The position numbers were made by a program, and so were the translations under genes. A stretch of 18,612 bases of DNA from DASYXW01 sp035934405 (GTDB lineage: Bacteria > Acidobacteriota > Terriglobia > UBA7540), in contig DASYXW010000085.1 in assembly GCA_035934405.1 (NCBI GenBank), positions 1-18,612 on the forward strand, read 5' to 3'. The notes under the pieces are model-generated. The model had not been told where the DNA came from, made no database searches, and worked only from the letters and a program-made list of their open reading frames with translations. How positions within the stretch are numbered: position 1 is the stretch's first letter; the number at the start of each line of letters is the position of its first letter. Below, piece by piece: positions 13,470 through 18,612 of the stretch.

Positions 13470-14291
13470 TCATTCAGAACTCATCTTTCGTGATTGGCTC
13501 TTCTTCAGGCGTTCAACTTCCCCAGTCGTCAAGTGTCGAAACCGGCCGGGCGCAAGCCCCTGGTCAGTGAGAGACCCCATTCGTACCCGTTTCAACTTTA
13601 TCACCTGCTGCCCAATGCGCTCAAACATTCTTCGCACCTGGTGGTAGCGTCCTTCAACCAAGGTGACTTCGTACCAGGGCTTGTCTGATTTTGGATTTTG
13701 GATTTGCGACTTTGGGCCTGACTTGGCGATGTCGCCGGGGGTGCGTTGCGAAGGCCGCCGCCTTTCCGCGACGCTCGGGGCCAGCCGGCGAATCTCGGCC
13801 GGCGCCGTTCGGCGGCCGTCGAGGGCGATGCCCTGCTCGAGCCGTCGGATATCGCCGGGGCTCGGAGCGCCCTCCAGCTTGACGTGATAGGTCCGCGGCG
13901 ACGCCGTGGCCCGCGACATGAGGTGATTGGCCAGCGCGCCGTCGTTGGTGAGCAACATCAGCCCGGAGGAGTGGAAGTCCAGCCGGCCGACGGGATAAAC
14001 GCGCTCCTGCACGCCGTGCAGCAGCGAGATGACGGTGGGGCGGTGTTGCGGGTCGCTCAGCGTTGAGACCACGCCGGCGGGCTTGTTGAGCAGCAGGTAC
14101 ACGTGCTCACGCACCGGCCGCAGCAGCTTGCCGTTCACCTTGATGTGATCGCGCTCGAGGTCGGCTTTTGATCCAAGCTCGGTGAGGACATGGCCGTTCA
14201 CGCTGACGCGGCCCTGCGTGATCAGCTCCTCAGCCTTGCGGCGCGAAGTGATGCCGGCGGCAGAAATGATTTTCTGGAGTCGTTCCTGCAT
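13470..14291 (-). CDS. rluB: Ribosomal pseudouridine synthase, RluB/RsuA family
   Basis: This 273-residue enzyme isomerises a uridine in rRNA to pseudouridine. An S4 RNA-binding domain covers about 1-60 (RLQKIISAAGITSRRKAEELI, GRVSVNGHV). The catalytic domain follows, with YLLLNKPAGVVST (65-77) and the active-site motif VYPVGRLDFHSSGLMLLTNDG (98-118), where D105 is the catalytic aspartate. Late motifs are WYEVTLVEGRYHQVRRMF (206-223) and LKRVRMGSL. Residues about 171-204 form a low-complexity insertion (SVAERRRPSQRTPGD, then KSGPKSQIQNPKSDK) encoded partly by heptamer-repeat DNA. The insertion keeps the frame. The start lies 3 bp after the scpB stop, as in translational coupling. RluB versus another RsuA-type specificity is inferred from family and context. 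Confidence 0.9.
   Translation of the reverse strand: MQERLQKIISAAGITSRRKAEELITQGRVSVNGHVLTELGSKADLERDHIKVNGKLLRPVREHVYLLLNKPAGVVSTLSDPQHRPTVISLLHGVQERVYPVGRLDFHSSGLMLLTNDGALANHLMSRATASPRTYHVKLEGAPSPGDIRRLEQGIALDGRRTAPAEIRRLAPSVAERRRPSQRTPGDIAKSGPKSQIQNPKSDKPWYEVTLVEGRYHQVRRMFERIGQQVIKLKRVRMGSLTDQGLAPGRFRHLTTGEVERLKKSQSRKMSSE
13687..13714. repeat. Heptamer tandem repeat inside rluB
   Basis: GATTTTG, GATTTTG, GATTTGC and GACTTTG run head to tail within the rluB reading frame. They encode part of the KSQIQNPKSD stretch. The style matches the intergenic heptamer arrays of this window, and local composition is AT-rich against a GC-rich gene. Confidence 0.75.
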
Positions 14292-14294
14292 CGC

Positions 14295-14948
14295 TCAGCC
14301 AGCCTTCTCGTCGGCGTGATCGTCGGGCGCGGGCGGCGTGACTTCCGCATCCGCTGAGGGCAGGCCGCTGATCGCTTCGTTCTCAAACTGCGTCAAATCG
14401 GAACCGAGCGCCTGCCGCGCCATCTCCTCAAACTCACGCAGGCTGGGTAACTCACTCACATCGCGGAGGCCGAAATGCACCAGAAAATCGCGAGTGGTGC
14501 GGTAGAGAATCGGGCGGCCGACCACGTTCTTACGCCCGGCCGTTACCACCAACTTTTTCTCCAGCAGCGTGTGAATGACGCCGCCGCAGTCCACGCCGCG
14601 AATCTGCTCCATCTCGGGCAGCGTGACCGGCTGGCGGTAGGCAATAACGGCGAGCGCTTCGAGCGCCGGCTTCGAGAGCTTGACGGGCGGCTTAAGGCTC
14701 TTGACGAACCGCTGCAGAATCTCGTGGTGTTCAGCCTTCGAGGAAAACTTGTAACCGCCGGCGACGGGCCGGATGTGGACGCCGTGCTCCGGCCGCGCGT
14801 AATCGTTCATCAATTCAAACAGCATCCCTTTAATGCGATCCTTCTCTTCACCCTCGATCGCCTGCGCGAGCGCGTCCACCGCGACCGGCTCCGGCGCCAC
14901 GTAGATGATGGCCTCGATAAGGGCCTTCAAAGTTTCGTCGGTCAGCAT
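14295..14948 (-). CDS. scpB: Segregation and condensation protein B
   Basis: ScpB dimerises, binds ScpA and joins the SMC condensin that compacts and separates chromosomes. The 217-residue product shows the family's two winged-helix domains: LKALIEAIIYVAPEPVAVDAL (8-28), then VHIRPVAGGYKFSSKAEH. The conserved second domain has LSKPALEALAVIAYRQPVT (about 94-112), EIMEQIRGVDCGGVIHTLLEK-like sequence and GRPILYRTTRDFLVHFGL. The last 35 residues are acidic and unconserved. It lies between scpA and rluB, with gaps of 34 and 3 bp. The leader before the ATG has no evident Shine-Dalgarno sequence because a heptamer array fills the scpA-scpB gap. Confidence 0.94.
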   Translation of the reverse strand: MLTDETLKALIEAIIYVAPEPVAVDALAQAIEGEEKDRIKGMLFELMNDYARPEHGVHIRPVAGGYKFSSKAEHHEILQRFVKSLKPPVKLSKPALEALAVIAYRQPVTLPEMEQIRGVDCGGVIHTLLEKKLVVTAGRKNVVGRPILYRTTRDFLVHFGLRDVSELPSLREFEEMARQALGSDLTQFENEAISGLPSADAEVTPPAPDDHADEKAG

Positions 14949-14956
14949 AAAAAGAC

Positions 14957-14998
14957 AGTGGCTAGTGATTAGTGGCTAGTGGTCAGTTGTCAGTCATC
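14957..14998. repeat. Heptamer tandem repeat at the scpA-scpB junction
   Basis: Six head-to-tail 7-mers are AGTGGCT, AGTGATT, AGTGGCT, AGTGGTC, AGTTGTC and AGTCATC. The right part overlaps the scpA gene end. The scpA TGA stop (14983-14985 on the minus strand) and its last residues, MTDN, are encoded by these copies. Confidence 0.85.
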
Positions 14999-15903
14999 TT
15001 TCCTTCATCGTCCGGTGTCGTTCCCGATTCTTCCAGACTTGCTTCGAGCGTCTCGGCGTTGACGTCCGCCATGATCTCCTCGAATCGCTTGTTACGGTGA
15101 ATCGTGATAGGAGCGAAGAGTTCCTTCTGCCGGAGCTGCAGCGCGCGCAACCGGACCATTTCGAGCAGCGCCAGCAGCAGGGCCACGAGCGCCTGCCGTG
15201 TAACGTAACCCGCCATGAGATCGTCGAGCCGTACCGGGCGCGGGCTGGCCTGGAGAACGTGCCTGACGTGCTCGATCATCTCCGCCACGGTCACTTCGTC
15301 GCGGTGAATGTCCATCGGGGTCCGCTGGCGGGCGCGTTCCAGAATCTCGCGGAAAACGGAAATCAGGTCGAACACCGACACCGCGAATCCCGGCTCGTCC
15401 TCGGCCTCGACAAACTCGCCGATGCCCGGCTGCGACCACATGGCCTCTTCCATCATGCGCTTCGACTGCAGCATCTGCGCCGCGTTTTTGAACTGCTCGT
15501 GCTCGAGCAGCCGGTGGACCAGCTCGGCGCGCGGGTCTTCCTGCTCCTCGGGCGGCGCGCTCGGATCCGGGGGCAGAAGCATCCGCGATTTGATGTAAAT
15601 CAGCGTCGCCGCCATAAAGATGAACTCGCCGGCCACGTTGATGTTCAACTCTTCGAGCCGGTGAAGGTAGTCGAGATACTGTTGAGTGATCGCGGCGATG
15701 GGAATGTCGTAAATGTTGATCTGCTGCTTGCGGATGAGGTCGAGGAGCAAGTCGAGCGGGCCCTCGTAGGCGTCGAGCTTGACCGGCGGAGGCGCGGCGT
15801 TAGCGTGGGTGGCGCGCTTGGGCGCCGATTCCTGCAGGCCGCTTTCTGGTTGGAGTATGGCCGGGGTGGGATCGAGTTCGTTCATCATGGAAGGGGCGAT
15901 CAC
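14983..15903 (-). CDS. scpA: Segregation and condensation protein A
   Basis: ScpA is the kleisin subunit of bacterial condensin, bridging the SMC heads and binding ScpB. The 306-residue product has the family core from about residue 42: KLDAYEGPLDLLLDLIRKQQ, INIYDIPIAAITQQYLDYL, and then GEFIFMAATLIYIKSRMLLP. The acidic middle (PPEEQEDPRAELVHRLLEHEQFK) and the winged-helix end (about 225-285) are typical. The first 40 residues are unconserved. The GTG start at 15903 overlaps the upstream Uma2 stop as GTGA, suggesting coupling; ATG codons at 15888 and 15885 are alternatives. None has a clear Shine-Dalgarno sequence. The C-terminal tail (KMTDN) runs into the heptamer array at 14957-14998. Confidence 0.93.
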   Translation of the reverse strand: MIAPSMMNELDPTPAILQPESGLQESAPKRATHANAAPPPVKLDAYEGPLDLLLDLIRKQQINIYDIPIAAITQQYLDYLHRLEELNINVAGEFIFMAATLIYIKSRMLLPPDPSAPPEEQEDPRAELVHRLLEHEQFKNAAQMLQSKRMMEEAMWSQPGIGEFVEAEDEPGFAVSVFDLISVFREILERARQRTPMDIHRDEVTVAEMIEHVRHVLQASPRPVRLDDLMAGYVTRQALVALLLALLEMVRLRALQLRQKELFAPITIHRNKRFEEIMADVNAETLEASLEESGTTPDDEGKMTDN

Positions 15904-16442
15904 AGGCTCGAGACCGGAATCCGCAGACCGGGGAACGTAGGAGATTCGAGCGAGTCGCCAGGTCCGAAGTTACCCACGGCGCGATATTTTCCGGCCTCAA
16001 GACGCAGAACCTCGATGCGCGGCTCGAACGGGTCCACCAGCCAGTATTCCGGCACGCCAAACTCGGCATAGCGGTCACGCTTCACAAAGCGGTCAATGGT
16101 GCGCGACGAATCGGAGAGGGCTTCGACGACCAGATCGGGGGCACCTTCGATGCACGCCTCTTTGATGATGGAGCGCCGCGCCGTGGAAACGCAGAGAATG
16201 TCAGGCTCGAGCACCGTCGCCGAGTCAAGCACGACGTCGTAGGGTGCGATGAATACCTCGCCGCCACCTCGCTCGCGGACATCCTGCCAGAGCCGTGCAA
16301 AAAGGCTCCCTACTCTGCGCTGGTGCTCCGTATTAGGTGATGGAGACACGAAAAGCTCTCCTTCGATCAACTCGTACCGGTTGCGGTCGGGCGGAATATG
16401 CAAGAGGTCGTCGTAGGTCAGGAGCGCGGTCGCCGTCCTCAT
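15900..16442 (-). CDS. Uma2 family (DUF820) putative endonuclease
   Basis: This 180-residue protein has the PD-(D/E)xK nuclease-like fold of the Uma2 family, abundant in cyanobacteria and other phyla and biochemically poorly characterised. It shows LTYDDLLHIPPDRNRYELIEGEL near the N-terminus, then VLEPDILCV, GAPDLVVEALSDSSRTIDR, KRDRYAEFGVPEYWLVDP and a final FPGLRIPV. The start at 16442 fits the family N-terminus (MRTATALLTYDDLL). The ATG at 16463 is an alternative that would begin 2 bp after the trpS stop. TATAAT ends 6 nt upstream of 16442, which would give a leaderless mRNA. The gene separates trpS from scpA and is not a usual member of that cluster, which suggests a later arrival. Confidence 0.85.
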   Translation of the reverse strand: MRTATALLTYDDLLHIPPDRNRYELIEGELFVSPSPNTEHQRRVGSLFARLWQDVRERGGGEVFIAPYDVVLDSATVLEPDILCVSTARRSIIKEACIEGAPDLVVEALSDSSRTIDRFVKRDRYAEFGVPEYWLVDPFEPRIEVLRLEAGKYRAVGNFGPGDSLESPTFPGLRIPVSSL

Positions 16443-16448
16443 ACCAGG

Positions 16449-16454
16449 ATTATA
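16449..16454 (-). promoter_or_regulatory. TATAAT just before the Uma2 start
   Basis: A perfect -10 hexamer on the minus strand ends 6 nt before the ATG at 16442, so transcription would begin at or next to the start codon. No good -35 is seen at 17 bp upstream. It could be chance. Confidence 0.3.
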
Positions 16455-16465
16455 CTCCAGCATTC

Positions 16466-17473
16466 TCAAGTCAGGTTCATCGCCTTCCGCACTTCGGTCA
16501 TCGTGGCTTCGGCCACACTGCGAGCCTGCTTCGTGCCCTCGGCCAGGATATCCCACACCCGTTTCGGATTCTCCATGTAAGGTCTGCGGCGCTCCTGAAT
16601 GGGCCCCAGCCGCTCGTTGATGCGGGCGCTCACCAGCTTCTTGCAATCGAGGCAGCCGATTTCCGCCGTCCGGCACTCGCGGTTCACACGGTCAATCACG
16701 GCCTGCTCGGAATAGACCTTGTGCAGATCAAACACCGGGCACTTGTCCGGGTCGCCGGGGTCGGTGCGGCGCTTGCGGGCCGGGTCCGTCATCATGGTCG
16801 CCAGTTTCTTGTCGACCACGCCGGGCGGGTCAGAGAGGAAGATGGCGTTGTTGTAACTCTTCGACATCTTGCGGCCGTCGGTGCCGGGCAGGCGCGGCGA
16901 GGGTGTGAGCAGCACCTGGGGCTCGGGCAGGACCGGGCCGTAAAAGTTGTTGAACCGCCGCGCCACTTCGCGCGTGAATTCCACGTGCGGCACCTGATCC
17001 TCGCCCACCGGCACGAAATCGGCCTTGTAAATCAGGATGTCCGCTGCCTGAAGCAGGGGGTAGCCGAGAAAGCCGTAAGTGTGGATGTCGCGATCCTTGA
17101 TCTGCTCCATCTGCTCCTTGTAACTCGGCACGCGCTCGAGCCACCCGAGCGGCGTGAGCATGGAAAAGAGCAGGTGCAGTTCAGCGTGGTCCGGCAAGCG
17201 CGATTGAACAAAGAACGTGACCTTGGCGGGATCGAGGCCGGCGGCCAGCCAGTCCGTCACCATTTCCTGGATATTTGTCTGCAATTCGGAGGTATTGGCG
17301 TAGTCCGTCGTGAGCATGTGCCAGTCGGCCACGAAATGGAAGCTCTGGTACTTGCCTTCCTGCTGCAGTTTGATCCAATTTTCGAGCGCGCCGACGAGGT
17401 TGCCGAGGTGGAGTTTCCCGGTGGGGCGCATGCCGCTCAGGATTCGCGGACGCTGGTCGGCTTGGTCAGTCAT
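16466..17473 (-). CDS. trpS: Tryptophanyl-tRNA synthetase
   Basis: This class I synthetase charges tRNA-Trp with tryptophan using ATP. The 335-residue length is normal. It shows RILSGMRPTGKLHLGN (10-25), whose HLGN is the HIGH signature. Further motifs are HFVADWHMLTT, YGFLGYPLLQAADILIY (133-149), VPVGEDQVPHVEFTREVARRFN (154-175) and GRKMSKSYNN (200-209) with KMSKS at 202-206. Four cysteines, C245, C267, C274 and C277, form C-x21-C-x6-C-x2-C. This is close to the [4Fe-4S] motif described for Thermotoga maritima TrpRS (C-x22-C-x6-C-x2-C as I recall it). AGGAGAAG lies 9 nt before the ATG, and an extended -10 is seen upstream, so trpS probably heads the operon. Confidence 0.96.
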   Translation of the reverse strand: MTDQADQRPRILSGMRPTGKLHLGNLVGALENWIKLQQEGKYQSFHFVADWHMLTTDYANTSELQTNIQEMVTDWLAAGLDPAKVTFFVQSRLPDHAELHLLFSMLTPLGWLERVPSYKEQMEQIKDRDIHTYGFLGYPLLQAADILIYKADFVPVGEDQVPHVEFTREVARRFNNFYGPVLPEPQVLLTPSPRLPGTDGRKMSKSYNNAIFLSDPPGVVDKKLATMMTDPARKRRTDPGDPDKCPVFDLHKVYSEQAVIDRVNRECRTAEIGCLDCKKLVSARINERLGPIQERRRPYMENPKRVWDILAEGTKQARSVAEATMTEVRKAMNLT

Positions 17474-17518
17474 CGGCTAGGTTCTTCTCCTGCATGGGCG
17501 GGGCGCATCCAGGCGTTC

Positions 17519-17527
17519 ATCGTAACA
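17519..17527 (-). promoter_or_regulatory. Extended -10 promoter of trpS
   Basis: On the minus strand the sequence reads TGT-TACGAT, an extended -10 element. Transcription would start near 17512, about 39 nt before the trpS ATG, leaving room for the AGGAGAAG ribosome binding site (minus strand, 17490-17483). The -35 match is poor. Confidence 0.4.
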
Positions 17528-17582
17528 CAGGCTGCTCCGAAACGGAACGTACGCCATCGAGGGGTACTGTCCTGATTTCAAG

Positions 17583-17632
17583 GTAGAGCCGACCTTCAGG
17601 CCGGCAAATGCCGGCCTGAAGGCCGGCTCTAC
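17583..17632. repeat. Near-perfect 50-bp palindrome
   Basis: Two 24-nt arms (17583-17606 and 17609-17632) match at 23 of 24 positions around a 2-nt AA spacer. The arms start GTAGAGCC and contain CCTTCAGGCCGGC. It sits between the divergent trpS and nitrilase genes, upstream of both promoters. No T-run follows either arm, so it is not an obvious terminator. It looks like a dispersed palindromic repeat of the REP or MITE type. Confidence 0.9.
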
Positions 17633-17661
17633 AGACGGACTAGGGAACCCATGGGAGAGAT

Positions 17662-17685
17662 CAGCCCGTTGCGGGCTGGTACAAT
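17662..17685 (+). promoter_or_regulatory. Extended -10 promoter with overlapping dyad
   Basis: TGG-TACAAT (17677-17685) is an extended -10 element, with transcription expected near 17692. A perfect 7-bp dyad, CAGCCCG-TTG-CGGGCTG (17662-17678), occupies the spacer and overlaps the TG of the extended element. No -35 consensus is present, which is typical of promoters that depend on an activator or on the TG motif. The dyad could be an operator or part of a dispersed repeat. Confidence 0.4.
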
Positions 17686-17716
17686 GGTCCTCGCCAATGC
17701 CAGCAGAGGAGCCGTG

Positions 17717-18544
17717 ATGAAAATCGCAGCCGTTCAGATGGATGTGAAGATCCTCGACAAGGGGCACAACCTGGCGCGAATCCTCGCCAGAATCGAGGAA
17801 GCGGCGCACGCCGGCGCGAAGCTGGTGATTTTCCCCGAGTGCGCTCTTACCGGCTACGGCTTCACCTCGCGCGAGGAAGCGTGGCCTGTGGCGGAGACCG
17901 TTCCGGGTCCCTCGAGCTCGGCCATCGCCGAGGCGGCGCGACGACTCGATTGCACCGTGGTTGTCGGCCTGCTCGAACGCGACGGCGACCGGCTGTACAA
18001 CGCCGCGGCGGTCATCAGCCCGGAAGGAATCCTCGGGACGCACCGCAAGGTCCACTTGTTGTGCCTGGGTATCGACCGGTTCGACCTGCCGGGCGACCAG
18101 CCCTTTCCGGTCTTTGCCACGCCGCACGGAAAGTTAGGCGTCAACATCTGCTTCGATTGCAGCTTCCCGGAGTCGGGCAGGATTGTGAAGCTTGGGGGCG
18201 CGCAACTGTTGGCCATCCCCACCAACTGGCCGCTCGAATCCGACACCTGGGCGCACACGCCGAGAGTCCGCTCGACCGAGAACCACATTTACGTTGTCGC
18301 CGCCGACCGCGTGGGTGAGGAGCGTGGCTTTCGCTTCGCCGGGCACTCGCAGATTATCGATTGCGAGGGCCGCGCGCTCGCCGAAGCCGGCGACACCGAG
18401 GAGACGATTCTCTATGCCGACGTGGATCTTGCTCTGGCCGATTGCAACCGCGTGGTTCGCGTGCCCGGCGAATACGAGTTCGACCGCATTGCGGCGCGCC
18501 GGCCCGAGATGTATGGGGCGCTCACGGAAATCAGAAGGCAGTAG
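17717..18544 (+). CDS. Carbon-nitrogen hydrolase (nitrilase superfamily)
   Basis: This 275-residue enzyme hydrolyses a carbon-nitrogen bond of an amide, nitrile or carbamoyl substrate. The Glu-Lys-Cys triad is visible: LVIFPECALTGYGF (E41), THRKVHLL (K111) and GVNICFDCSFPE (C145). MKIAAVQMDVKILDKGHN is a typical start for the family. The sequence RSTENHIYVVAADRVGEERGFRFAGHSQIIDCEG (about residues 177-210) matches the conserved region after the active site. AGGAG (17707-17711) lies 5 nt before the ATG and decides this start. Substrate cannot be assigned: plain amidase, omega-amidase and N-carbamoyl hydrolase are all possible. It is divergent from trpS and monocistronic, ending before a strong terminator. 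Confidence 0.92.
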   Translation: MKIAAVQMDVKILDKGHNLARILARIEEAAHAGAKLVIFPECALTGYGFTSREEAWPVAETVPGPSSSAIAEAARRLDCTVVVGLLERDGDRLYNAAAVISPEGILGTHRKVHLLCLGIDRFDLPGDQPFPVFATPHGKLGVNICFDCSFPESGRIVKLGGAQLLAIPTNWPLESDTWAHTPRVRSTENHIYVVAADRVGEERGFRFAGHSQIIDCEGRALAEAGDTEETILYADVDLALADCNRVVRVPGEYEFDRIAARRPEMYGALTEIRRQ

Positions 18545-18585
18545 GCATCCAGAGCACCATGAGTCGGCGACGCGCCATTCGGTAG

Positions 18586-18609
18586 CGCGGGTCTGCGACC
18601 CGCGTTTTT
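18586..18609 (+). terminator. Rho-independent terminator after the hydrolase gene
   Basis: An 8-bp perfect GC-rich stem (CGCGGGTC / GACCCGCG, loop TGC) is followed immediately by five T residues. It lies 41 bp after the hydrolase stop. Confidence 0.75.
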
Positions 18610-18612
18610 AGC

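Noticed and set aside
15097..17575. Long plus-strand frames opposite scpA, Uma2 and trpS (15097-16071 and 16337-17575)
   Set aside because: Both are shadows. The minus strand carries the conserved ScpA, Uma2 and TrpRS motifs.
1..18612. Toxin-antitoxin, phage-defence or biosynthetic gene cluster
   Set aside because: I looked for paired small genes, nucleases beyond Uma2, NRPS/PKS domains and integrases. None is present.

Overview
The window is GC-rich bacterial chromosome that most resembles Acidobacteriota. Three things suggest this: a regulator with an excisionase-like helix-turn-helix fused to a transmembrane helix, a secreted protein rich in InlB-like and choice-of-anchor-D repeats, and a minus-strand cluster trpS - Uma2 - scpA - scpB - rluB - hisC. 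The phylum call is inference from architecture. No rRNA, tRNA, CRISPR array, transposase or phage gene was seen.

Layout. 1-180: a nested palindromic element that looks like a MITE or REPIN. 213-4141: a mostly plus-strand housekeeping block of rpsT, a GT9 glycosyltransferase, a SpoU-type rRNA methyltransferase and rarA, with a 57-aa Trm112-like gene on the minus strand overlapping the end of the GT9 gene. 4142-4681: a non-coding stretch. 4682-5665 (minus): a five-helix membrane protein with a C-terminal FHA domain. 5907-9623 (minus): a very large secreted repeat protein with a Kelch/galactose-oxidase-like C-terminal half. It is divergent from 9802-10989 (plus), a membrane-anchored DNA-binding protein with a duplicated C-terminal beta domain. 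11144-11548: an unrecognised ORF without a convincing start. 11545-17473: seven minus-strand genes running from trpS down to a YccU-type CoA-binding protein. 17717-18544 (plus): a nitrilase-superfamily hydrolase followed by a good terminator.

How the genes may work together. The trpS-to-hisC run is spaced like an operon (overlaps or gaps of a few bases to about 90) and combines tRNA charging, chromosome condensation (ScpAB), rRNA pseudouridylation and an aminotransferase. The divergent pair at 5907-10989 is the best candidate for an uncharacterised functional unit: a one-component membrane regulator beside a secreted repeat protein, with phased direct repeats between them that could be an operator.

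The most unusual feature at DNA level is a scatter of short-period (7, 8 or 9 bp) degenerate tandem arrays at gene borders. Some supply stop codons and C-terminal residues to neighbouring genes, and one lies inside the rluB reading frame.
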